A stretch of 64,000 bases of DNA from Tetrahymena thermophila SB210. Lineage: Eukaryota > Ciliophora > Oligohymenophorea > Hymenostomatida > Tetrahymenidae. The stretch lies in the NCBI RefSeq assembly GCF_000189635.1, contig NW_002476507.1:930001-994000 (forward strand), read 5' to 3'. Shown here one piece after another: positions 15,001 to 28,000 of this stretch. Under the pieces are notes generated by a model. It saw only the letters and a list, made by a program, of their open reading frames with translations. It did no database searches and was not told the DNA's origin. The stretch's first letter is position 1. Each line of letters starts with the position of its first letter. A program made the translations under genes and the position numbers.

Positions 15001-18000
15001 TATTTGTGCATCTACATTTTCAAAATAAATAGCTCCTCCACTTGCAAAAGCTTCATTATATTAAAATTTACTATTTTGTATTTTTAATGTATTTGAGCAT
15101 TAAATTAAAGAAAGGGCTCCTCCATTTAGGCATGTGTTATTTTAGAAAATACTATTTTAAATTTACACGCTTTTAGATTAAGTTACCAACATATTTCCTT
15201 AGTTAATTTAATAGATGATCTTATTAAATATGCAATAAGAGCTTTAAACAGATATTAAAGATTAATTTTTGGAGGAAGAAATTTAATTTTATGCAGCATA
15301 CAAGCTTGTAATGTTTAAGAAGTCGGTTTTTTAAATATACTAGATATCACTTTCTTAAAATACATTTGATGTGTAAATGAACTATAAGTTAAAATTTTGA
15401 GAAATAAATATATTTGAAAGAGTAGAATTTGTCACTCCAGTAATATTTAAAATATATTCATTTTAATTATTCGAAGCACTAGAGCAATTTATTATTGAGA
15501 GATTTTTTATTAATAGATTCTCAACTTTTTAAATACTAATTAAAGGATAAATATTTGAGTTTTAAATTGTCAAGTTTTAAATAGTCAAATTTTAAACATT
15601 AAATACTGAAATTAAACCACCAAAGCTTAAATTCAATAAATTATTATTGTCTATAACTAAATTATAGAGGTTGACTTCATCTACATTTTTAAAAGAAAAC
15701 AAAAAACTAATTTCAGAGCTATTTTAACTAAATTTTCTTTGTAAATTTTTCAATTAAATTTAGTTGAAAACTATTTTTTTCATATTAAAAAATTAGAATG
15801 TTATATTATTGGTTATTTATTACAAAATTTGTATATTTTAAAAATAGATATTAGTGGAATTATTGTCAAAATTTATTAAATTTAGCTAATCCTAAAAGAT
15901 GAAGCTAAAATCTCTTATTTATATTTATTACTTTTTGTATGAACTAAACGAGTCAGAATAAATTGAGAGTGAATTAAGCTCTTAGTTATTTTATACTTAA
16001 GCAGGGTAAACTTGAGTTAAGCTATTTAGTGTACTTTAAAAATTAATACTCCTTAAATCACTGACATTCAACAAAATATTCCAATAATTATTTAAGCTGT
16101 AATCTGTTACTGGAATCATAGATCTTTAAGATGGATCTGGAAATGATACAGGCTTAATTTTGTTCATATAAAATGAATTATCATAAAATGTGCTTACAGG
16201 CACTTCAATACTGCAAATATTATTTAGTGTTTAGATACTCTCATAAATTAGATTGTACTTCTACTCCAGTATTTGGTTAGAGGATAGTAAAAATACTTAC
16301 ATTATTTAATCAATATTTTAATTACTATTATCATTATTATTGATAGCATATGACATGAATGTAGGATTTTGTAGAAAAACTTGGTCCATTAAAACAGCTT
16401 CTTTTGAATTTTACTTTAATTAAAATAATTCATACTTACTTTAGCTTAAAATAACTAAATATTAGCTATTAATTTCAACAACTTCAACTATAATATCATT
16501 CTGATTATCCCTCCTTATTCTTTAAATGTATTAAAGAGTTATTCTATCATAGATCATAACATGGAAAGTAGTATAAACTAGTAAGTGGGATGAACTAATT
16601 TATAAAGTATTGTAATATATACCTGCTAAAGATATTATTTAGAGCAAGTTTCCTGATAAATCAAACACTCGCAATACTTTTTCTCCTATAAAATTCAAAA
16701 AAAATCTAGTATTTTATTCATCTACATCGAAGATCATAACATTTAGCTCTTAAATTGTCTTGTAAGTATTTAAGCTATTAAATTAAATTATTTATATAAA
16801 GCTCTGGTCCTTAAGATTAATTTTGAAAATTCCCTGTGTACTACTGAAGCAAGCCCATAAATCTGTCGAAGTTTCTGCCAAGTATGCTATTTCTAAACCA
16901 AAGTATTACTATCCTTACTATTTAGAGACTAAGCTAATAATATACTATTGATAAGTGTTTCTGTTGTAAATTATTATATCTCCATTACTTAAACCAAAAT
17001 AAACATTTGGTGAGGTAGTAGAACAAATTTTTTTGATTACTCTGGACTGAAAGTCTTATAAATTTATTTTACCTAAAGTGATTTTATTCATAAAATCATA
17101 ATGGCTAATTAATCCATCTTTAGTTAAAAAGACATCATTACAGATAAATGAAGAAAAAAGACTACTTAAAGCAACAGTTTATTTTTAATTTTACCATAGG
17201 TTCAAATTTGACAAAGAGTTTTGATCAAAATTATTAAAAATAATAAAAGACTGAGAAAGTGCTATGATTAGTAGTTTCAGGTTTTAAATGTAATTAATAC
17301 TTTGAATTTCTTCATTGAGCTGATAAAAATACTCAAACTCAGTATTTTAATATTTATAAACCAATCCTTAATCTCCAGCGACAATAAAAGCAATACTTGT
17401 TTAATCTTAGCTACCTTAAGTAGAATCTGATATCTATGCAAACAATTATTTCTTGTCTGTTCTAAATCTTATTAATTAATTAGTTAAATCTCCATAACAA
17501 AGATTGAAAACTTAAGTTTAAGAGTAAACTAGTAAGTTATTATTTTGAAAATCTAAAGAGAATCCTACGAAACTATAAATTGAATATTAATCATATTCAA
17601 CAAACTTTGTTGTTGTCTATGAAAGAAACTAACCTTGATAATCTATAGTTTAAAAATTTCCAGTTTAATCTAAAAGCATGAATAGATTTTAATCTTTATC
17701 ATATGCATAACCTACACCATTTGAAGGTTAATTTTATGTAAATTAATTTTTAAATGACATAACTAAAAGCAAAGTATCTAAATTAACTGTAAAAATTTAA
17801 GCAAATCTTATAACAGACACTTAAAATACTAATTAATTTAACTCAGGTATAAATCCTGTATTTAAAATAGCTGCTCCTCCTGGGCTTAGAATCTCTCCTC
17901 GATAATTAAATGTTTTTCTGTCATATATAAATATATCTAATATTTTAAATAGATAAAAACATTAAATAATTTGAAGTAAAAAAAAAATATATTAATAAAA

Positions 18001-21000
18001 AATTAGTTTTGTATTAATTTACTTGTAGATGTTACAGAGATATCATTAGTAAATACTTATAATGCACTGATTTATGTATTAATCTAAGAAATATACATCT
18101 AAAAATTACCATTAAAGCTGTATACTTCAATATTAGATGAATAAAGAATAATTCTCTGATAAAGGTTATCTATTTAAAACCTATAATTGTTATCTAAGAA
18201 ACGCTACTACAAAGTGGTTATGGGATTCAGGTTATTTTTGTCAAAAATTGTAATTATTGATGATGCTTTTTTACAAATCAATCCAATTTAGCTTAAAATA
18301 CAATTTTAAACTAAGCTTTTATCTGAAGACTATTTTAAAGAATATTTTTCAGTCAAATCAAAATCTAAAATAGAAATGCTAGATCCAAATAAATAGATGT
18401 TGTTGTTATCTATTAAATAATTAGTAATTTAAAGAAAATTAGTATAATAATATACTTAGTTTTTTTAATAATTTTTTGCAAATAATATATTTTGTTTAAT
18501 ACAAATAATTATATTCTACTAATCTAATATTGAAAACTATTAAATTGGTTAACTAGGATTTTACTTTACTTCTAAGATTTCTATTAATTCGTTCGTTAAT
18601 ATTTTAAATACATAAATATTTGATTTTATTATAAAATACTTTTAAAGTATCAAGCTTTAATACACTCCTTAAATAAAATCATTTTATAATATTTCAGAAG
18701 GACTTAGATTATATACTTTTGTATAAATTTATTTTCTTGTTGCATCAACAGTCATCAAACCATTTTAATCACCAACCATGTAAAATTGATCTTTTTTAAA
18801 AAGCTTAAAATTATTAGTTAATACATTTTAAGATAAATAATTTGATCCAAAAAAATTATCTAAGCTTTACATATTATAGTAAAACGTTTATATTGCAGTT
18901 TTTTAATTCATTAATAAAACAGTTTTGAAATTGTACCCAAGTGAGCCATTTTCTTTGTTTAAATCTTTCTATACAGGAAAAAAATAATTAAAGGCACGTT
19001 ATTAAATAACTTAAAAGATATTTGTATAGTTCTTAAATAAGGCATATGCTTAATATTTATAATCAGCAGAACTTTAGCTAGTAATCCCTCCTATTATATA
19101 AAGATTATCATCTGGATCACTATTCATAAAAGATATATCTATTGCAGTAGAAAGTAGGATATTATAATATGATTTTATAGGCTTTAAATCCTAAGAAAAT
19201 ATAATAAAGGATTAATCAGAAAAATATGATACTATTTCGAATATAATATTGTTTGCTTATTAATAGCTTTATGGAAAATTTCTTATTTTCCAAATTTATA
19301 TTTAAGCCATACTTAAATATGTTACTTTTTGATTCAATTGGTTGTTTAGTACCTAGAAAATTGTAAAAGAATAAGCCTTTTACACAACCAAATTCATACT
19401 TGGGTCAAGTTTTGCTTGAACAATAGTATCATCGAAAAATGAGCTACAATCTTAGAAGAGAAGCTAAAAGTTTTAGTCAAATGCTTTAAAGCAAGAATCG
19501 TATAAGAGATATGAAATTCCATTAACTGGCAATATAAATTAATTTGTCATTTTAGATTATTGATTGACAAAATTCCAAGTGTTCAAAATTCTAGAATAAA
19601 CTGCATCAAAAGCTATTATACTTGTTTAAAATAGAATTAGAACATAATTATTTACTAAATATTGAATAGATTTGCATAATCCTTGATTGTTTATGAAAGT
19701 TGAATCCAAAAGCTAAGGTTTCGATAAAATAGAGTAATCCCAAGTCATTATCTGCCCATTTGTTGAACAGTATGTAACTATATTGTTTGCATCATTAATA
19801 TCTACAGAAGCCACGCTAGACTACATTTCATTAATTTTTCTTTAAATTGGCTTTAAAAAATACTAATTTGTAAGAATTAATTAGTTACTGTTAGTTATGT
19901 TTAGAGATATTGATTATAAATATTTAGAATAAGCAATTATTTACACTTGTTTTAGTTAATTGCTATTATCTATTATTTAGCTAATAAGTACTAAATTTGT
20001 TGGATTGAATGTATTCAATTTAAACTAATTCAATTACTGTTATTTGAAATTTTATAAATCTAAACTTAAAAAATTCAAATTTGATGAACTATCAAGAACA
20101 GCTAAAATAATGTTTGAGTTAAAAGCTGAAATGGTAAGAAAATCAACAATATCTAGTTAATTTTATATTTAGGAAACTTAAGATAAGTGATCATTCAAAA
20201 TAAGGATCATATTTTAAAGTTGCAAAAAGTAAAAATTCAATGGTGAAGAAGAAAATATTTTAATTTAAGAGCAAGGTTATGGAATTTAAAATACTTAGCA
20301 GGAGGATTAATCTAATATTAAATAATTATTATTATCATTTATTATTACTAAAAATTATTAGTTATCTAACTTCAGCGCTTGCTTAAAATTGATATCTTTT
20401 AAATTTGAGCATTAGTAATAGCCATTAGAATAATTTGAAGTGATTAAATTATTTTTGTTATTAATTAAAAGTTATTGAATACAAATACCTTATGGGGAGG
20501 CCAATAAAACAAAATCATTTAAAAAGTAGTAACTTTTATTATTTTATAAATCGAACCAAATAGTTGGTGGTTTCAAAACAAAGCTTTTTTGATTAAGATC
20601 TAACATTAAAGTGGCATAAGTTTTTTTCTTTTTACTGTCTTAAGTAATAATAAGGCCATAGTTTCCCTTCACAGAAATGATTTTAATTTCTTAATCGATA
20701 TTACCTTATAAAGCCCAATCAAATAATTCAGTTATGTTTTGCTAAAGATTCCATCTTACAACTTTCTTATCATTCTAAAATAAGTAAAAATTATCATTAT
20801 AATATTACACATATTAAATGTTTTGTTAGAAAGGAATGCTTTACACAAACATACCAGTTGATTTAAGCTGTATATTAATATATTAGGAGTATAATAAAAT
20901 AAAGTATTATTCTTAGTAGGATAACACCAAGTTTATATTTTCGCTTTGCTAACTAATACCTGTGAGAGAGCTATATGTTAGGGAGCATTTGTTTAAATTC

Positions 21001-21272
21001 ATGCATAACTTAGTATGGTTATCTCCTAAGTAACCTTAATCGCAGATTGATTAACAAACTCCTGATTTATAATTACTTTTCTCCTAAAAGTATAAATATT
21101 ATTCGCAATCCTTAAAAATGCAAACTCCTAATTCTTAATCTAATTAAAAATCTTGTTCACACTAAATACAAAAATTCTAATTGTTGCATTAATTGCAACC
21201 TTATGGACAGGCTAAAGATTGTTTAAATAGCTGCGTTGCTGCTATAATTATAAAGAAATAAAGCAATATCAT
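12065..21272 (-). CDS. Giant surface membrane protein, tandem copy 3 (complete)
   Basis: The ATG at 21272 opens a signal peptide (MILLYFFIIIAATQLF...) followed by CPQGCNQCNNQNFCIQC. The order of parts matches copy 2: propeller-like region, intron at 18022-17937 (86 nt, same place as in copies 2 and 4), a second propeller-like stretch, beta-helix region with GGAI motifs (about 14,900-15,500), the GYTGP-type cysteine module near 13,950-14,300, and a multi-pass membrane domain (13,900-12,600). Two small introns near the end, 12560-12507 and 12383-12337, separate tail exons. The tail differs from copies 2 and 4: it reads LSKGIIKLEREQSETPFQKY... and ends at TGA 12067-12065, without the QNYETQFK motif. 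The body is closest to copy 4. About 3,000 residues; function unknown. Confidence 0.82.
16312..16944. repeat. Near-identical tract in copy 3, matching 26361-26993 in copy 4
   Basis: The two segments align without gaps at a constant offset of 10,049 bases. By eye I count roughly 18 mismatches over 633 bases, with only one in the last ~190. Flanking sequence on both sides is clearly more diverged and gapped. The tract lies in the ectodomain coding region. Confidence 0.75.
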
Positions 21273-22082
21273 TTAATTAAATTTTAGTTGAGAAAATCTT
21301 ATTTATTTCAATTTATTATCCACAATTTTTGTTTATTTTCAATTAAAAATAAACTTAGTTTCGTAATACAAATACATATTTCGTTTCATCAAAAATAATT
21401 TACATAGCAAATAATATTTGAAAGAGTTCTTTTTAAAAAACATTCACTAAACAAACAAATTTATTTATTATTGAAACCCATCAAATAATAATTTATTGTA
21501 CTTTTATTTCGTACTGCAATTCTTAAATCAAAATATCTTAAAAAACTTGGATACAAATTTAAATTAATTTTCTTCTTTTTCTTTTGATAATTCTTATATT
21601 AAAATCTAATGGATAAAGATATTAGATAGTAAACTTTCTCATATTTTAAAAGCCTATTTACAAAGATAGATTAGAAGTGATAAAATATTAAAAATAAATA
21701 AAGTAAATAATAATTTTTTTAAAGATATTCTTATTACACTATAATATATTTTTAAATAAAAAATTTTGTATTATTTTTATAAAAAAATATTTTATTATAA
21801 TTAAAGTAAAAATTAACTATCAAATATTTAGGATATTTTAAAATAAGATATTTATTGTCATTAATAAAAATAAAATATATATTTTGATAAATTTTTATAT
21901 TCGGTTATTGTAGTTAAAAATGAAGCAAATATGTTAAGCTATTCAAAATAAATTGATAAAAAAATAATCAAAATTTAATTTATATATTTGAAGATACAGA
22001 TATGATAAGAATAATTATTATACTATATAAACTACATTGATTCAAATATCAGAGTTAGAATTATAAGTAAATTATATTTTGA
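21273..22082. other. Intergenic spacer between tandem copies 3 and 4
   Basis: About 810 bases of AT-rich DNA, the longest spacer in the array. It should hold the copy 3 promoter and the copy 4 3' UTR. I see no coding or RNA signal. Confidence 0.55.
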
Positions 22083-25000
22083 TCAAATTTTATTTTTATT
22101 ATCAGATTTTCTATTAAAATCAAGATTTTTTTTCACTTTAAACTGGGTTTCATAATTTTAATCTAAAGTCTTATTTTACACATTACTTTGATATAATTCT
22201 GATTAGAAGTTTATTTCATCTACTTGTTCGGCTTGCTAAGAGTAATCATCATTCAAAAATTAATCATTATAATCACTTTTGTTTCCATTTATTAGCTAAA
22301 TCTCATTATTTTTACTGTTTTCACTCTAATTTTTTGCTAATTATATAAAATCTATTTCTGATAAAATTATATTATTTTTATGTTTTGATAAATAAAATAT
22401 ATTTAATTAATTAATTAATTACCTTCTGTTTAATCTTTACATTTCGAGTGCTCTTGAATGTAAGAACGCTGAACTTGATTAATAAGAGATATTTTTTATA
22501 TTACGTTGCTTTTCAAGTTCATCACAGTATCAAATGCTTTTATTAAGAAATAAGATAAAATTATATTTTATTAATGAATTAATTTTTAATTACTCTAGTT
22601 GAGTTAATTTTATTTAAGCTAAGATTTTTCCTATGTGACTTTTTCTATGGCTTGTAATTACACAATTAGATTTAAATTTTTTTGTATTTTCTTCCAAAGA
22701 GTGTATATTTTCCAATTAGTAATCTAAGATTTTAAATATTTACTATAGATAGATCTTGGGAGGATTACTGAGAGAATCTTTCTAAAACATTTACCAACAT
22801 AAGTTAAAGGATTATTTAACTTAATAAAAATAATTGCTAATACAATCATAAATATAAATACTAGATGAAGACAGTATATTATTCCTGATATTGCATATGA
22901 TTTTATTTCTGTATTTATTGTGGATAACAAAGAATTTAATATAATAACTTAGTAGCAAAAGAGGTCGAATCTCTATAAATTATTACTTCTTATTGGGTTA
23001 AAATATAGTGTAAACATAATATATAAAAAAAGTATGAAAATCACAATTTAGTAGCTAATAAAGTAAGATTAAGAGGTGAGAGTAAATGCAACAACAACAA
23101 TAACTCTTAAATAGATTCTTATGAATTCCCAGTAATAGTACTTTTCTTTAAATTCTTAATAGTAGTATCCAAAGTAATATAGGGTAAAACAGGTTTAAAG
23201 TACTTTCGATTTTTTTTACAAAAGCTTAAATATTATAAATGGAAACAAACTCCAAATTAATATTAAAGGTATAGCCAAAGGATATGTAAATGAATTATAG
23301 TCTGGATCATTACATTTAATTGTCAAATCAGAAGTTACGTACTTTTCAGATCCAAATTGGGTACATGTTAATTATTTAGAAAAGAAATTAATTTAATCAG
23401 GTTGAAAGAAAATAAAGATAAAGTTCATGAGAGTAAACTTGTGATACTTTTTAATTCCAAAAATCTTTAACTTTTCTAATATGAAAACTATTCCAAGTAA
23501 GACTATTAAAAATAGCAGTGGTAAAAAGGCTTAAAACACTTATATAACGTGAGCTTATCCAAATTATTTGATAAAGCTCAAACTAACTACACAATTTATG
23601 CTTACTATCACTTAGGAGTTAGGATCTCCAATATAATTTGGTAAAGAAGATAGCAAATCAGGTAAAAAGCTAACCTACATAGATACTAAAACAGAAGATA
23701 TTTAGATATAATTAATTAATATTTTTAAGTAAAAGCTTGATTAGTCTAGAATCGCATGCCTCGATATTGGTAGCATTTTTATTTTTCTTAAGTAGTAGCA
23801 TAGGCATGAATGAACAAAAGAGTTAAAAAAAAGGATCATACTTAATATGAAATAGCACAGCAAAATAGCAACTGCTAGCAAGATAAAAAATATTTAGTAG
23901 TTTATATCATTGCATAACTCACATTTCAACTAATTTATAAAAGACTATGAGAAACGTTAACCATCCCATATCTAACCACTAACATCACATGCTCTGCAAA
24001 CAGGTCCCATATAACCTTTAAGACAACCTTATTTGCTTGAACTGTTTTAATCATCACAAGCGTTAAATAATGTAGAGCATTAAATAATATCAGTAGATGT
24101 ATTATTCTTCCTCCAGTAACCAGTTTTTAAAATTAATGTGTTATTTTAACACACAAAAGCTGAATCTGGACACTTTTAGCATTCAGATTAGTAAACATTT
24201 GATTATAAACTCTAATTTGTCATACTAAAAGGGGTATTTGATATTTATTCAAACCAAAACTCATCCTTAGTAGGATCTGTAATGGAATAAGAACCATAAG
24301 GACAAGAATAACAACTATAAATATTATTTTCTAACTGTTTTACAACTTCTCCAGGGTAACATATTCTCATATGGATTTCTATGTAGATTGGAAGAACATT
24401 GATATTTGCTGAAATGTAGCTTGGAATAATTTATAAGCTAGTTGTCTAGTTTGGCATACTAGAAATCTGAATTTAAGTAAATACAAACTGGTTATTTAAA
24501 TCATCAAAATCAGAAGAAGTTATAATATTATGCCCATTAATTAATATATCTTAGCTAAGTACATAAGATTATATTTTAAATTAAATCTATTTTAATTCGC
24601 TCATTATAGAATTAGGGTATTACTGTAAATTATATTTTTATATTGAAAATTTCAAGTATGTTCCTTCTGAGTCAACCATTTTAACACAAAAGCTTATCAT
24701 ACCACCACTCTAAAATTTAAAAATTTATAGAATTTATTAAAACTTTTCTTAATCAGACTTTTTCATATCTTCATTCTATATTATATTGTAATTTATTTTT
24801 AATTAATCTGATTGTAAATTATCTGAAGTCTTTGAAGAACTGTCTTATATTACACCTACAGTTGCATTTTATAGGAAGGTTCCTACATTTTTTCCATACA
24901 GTTATGCATCATTATCAAAAATGATGTTTTTGTAGTTAAAATTCAGAGATTAAAGCAGATTAAGCTCAGTATTTAAAAGTCTTAATCCTCCACCAATCAA

Positions 25001-28000
25001 GGCTTAATTTTTATTTATTTAAACTAAACTATCCATTTATATTTATGCATCTATATTTTCTAAATAAATAGCTCCTCCACTTGCATAAGCTTCGTTATAT
25101 TAAAATTTACTATTTTTTATTTTTATTATACTTGAGCATTATATTAAAGAAAGGGCTCCTCCATTTAGGCATAAATTATTTTAGAAAACACTATTTTCAA
25201 TCAATAAGCTTTTAGATAATGTTATGAATACATTTCCTTAATTATATTAGTAAGTAAAGTTATTAAATATACAAAAAGAGCTTTAAACAGATATTAAAGA
25301 TTAACTTTTGGAGTAAGATATTTAATTTAATACACTATATAGGCTATCAATCTTTAATATGTCAGTCTATTAAATATACTAGATTCCATCATCTTGAAAT
25401 ATGTTAGAAGTGTAAATGAACAGTAAGTTATAGTTATGAGAAATATTTATATTTGAAAGAGTAGTATTAGTCACTCCAGTAATATTTAAAACATATTCAT
25501 TTAAATTATTAGAAGCATTAGTACAATTTATTATTGAGAGATTATTTATTGAAAGATTTTCAACTTATTAAATTCTAATTAAAGGATAAATATTTGAATT
25601 TTTAATTGTTAAATTTTTAATTACCAAATATTTAGCATTTATGGCTGAAATTAAACCTATAAAGCTAAGATTCTGTAAATTACTGTTATCTAAAACTAAA
25701 TTGTAAATGTTTACATATTCTACATTTTCAAAAGAAAAGAAGTAATTTTACTTTTGAAAATTTGGATTAAATTACCTTTATAAATTCTTTAGATATATTT
25801 AATCAAAAACTATTTTGCTCATGTTAAAAAATTGAAAGGTAATATTGTCTGTTACTTATGATTCTATTTAAATGTTATTAAAAGTAATGTTTAACGAATT
25901 TTCATAAAAATTTATTGATTCTAATTATTTTTAAAAGATGAAGCGAAAATCTCTTATCTATACTTCTTACTTTTTATATGAAGTAAATGTGTCAGAATAA
26001 ATTTAAAGTGGATAAAGATCTTAGTTATTTGATACTAAAGACGTTTAAACAGGGTAAACTTGAGTTAAACTATTCAGTGTACTTTAAAAATTAATAGCCC
26101 TAATATCATTTCCATTTAATAAAATATTCCAGTAATTATTTAAACTATAATCTGATACTGGAATCATAGATCTTTAAGAAGGATCTGGAAATGATACAGG
26201 CTTAATCTTACTCATAGAAAATGAAACATCATAAAATGAACTTACAGAAACATCCATGCTACAAATCTTATCTTTTGTTTAGATACTCTCATAAATAAGA
26301 TTGTATTTCTGCTCGAGTACTTGGTTAGATGATAATAAAAATATTTACATTATTGAATTAATATTTTAATTACTATTATCATTATTATTGATAGCATATG
26401 ACATGAATGTAGGATTTTGTAGTAAAACTTGGTCCATTAAAACAGCTTCTTTTGAGTTTTACTTTAATTAAAATATTTCATACTTACTTTAGCTTAAAAT
26501 AACTAAATATTTGCTATTAATTTCAACAACTTCTACTATAATATCGTTATGATTATCCCTCCTTATTCTTTAAATGTATTATAGAGTTATTCTATCATAG
26601 ATCATAACATGAAAGGTAGTATAAACTAGTAAATGGGATGAACTAATTTATAAAGTATTATAATATATACCTGCTAAAGATATAATTTAGAGCAAGTTTC
26701 CTGATAAGTCAAACACTCGCAATACTTTTTCTCCAATAAAATTCAAAAAAAATCTACTATTTTATTCATCCACATCGAAGATCATAACATTTAGCTCTTA
26801 AATTGTCTTGTAAGTATTTAAGCTATTAAATTAAATTATTTATATAAAGCTCTGGTCCTTAAGATTAATTTTGAAAATTCCCTGTGTACTACTGAAGCAA
26901 GCCCATAAATCTGTCGAAGTTTCTGCCAAGTATGCTATTTCTAAACCAAAGTATTGCTATCCTTACTATTTAGAGACTAAGCTAATAATATATTTTTGAT
27001 AAGTGCTTCTGTTGTAAATTATTATATCTCCATTACTTAAACCCAAATAAACATTTTGCGAGATAGAAGAACAAATATTTTTGATTATTCTGGATTGAGG
27101 ATCTTATAATTTTATGGTACTTATATACTTTTAATTTAAAAAATCATAATGGTTAATTAATCCATCTTTAGTTACAAACACGTCTTCACATATGAATAAA
27201 GAAAATAGGCTATTTAAAGCAACAATTTATTGTTAATTTTACCATGGATTCAAATTTGCCAAAGAGTTTTGATCAAAATTATTAAAAATAACAAAAGACT
27301 GAGAAAGTGCTATGATTAGTAGTTTCAGGTTTGAAATGTAATTAATACTTTGAATTTCTTCATTGAGTTGATAAAAATACTCAAATGCAGTATTTTAATA
27401 TTTATAAAGCAATCCTTAATCTCCAGCGATAATAAAAGCAATACTTGTTTGATCTGAGCTACCTAAAGTAGTATCTGATATCTAGGCAAACAATTATTTC
27501 TTGCTTGTTCTTAATCTTATAACTTAATTAGTTAAATCACCATAACAAAGATTGAAAACTTAAGTTTATGAGTAAACAAATAAGTTATTGTTTTGAAAAT
27601 CTAAAGAAAATCCTACAATGTTATATGCTGAATATTAATCATATTCAACAAATTTTGTTGTTGTCCATGTAACAAACTAAGCTTGATAATCTATAGTTTA
27701 AAAACTTCCTGCTAAATCTAAAACAATGAATAGATTTTAATCTTTATCATATGAATAGCTTGCAATAACTGATGGTTAATTCTATGTAAATGTATTTTTG
27801 TACTGCATAACTGTTTATAAATTATCTAAACTAATAGTGAAAATTTAAGCAAATCTTATAACAGCTAGATAAAATACTAATTAATTTAGTTCAGGTATAA
27901 ATCCTGTATTTAAAATAGTACCTCCTCCTGGACTGATAATTTATCCTCTATAATTTAAAGTTTTTCTGTCATAAATAATAATACCTATTTTATAAAATTG

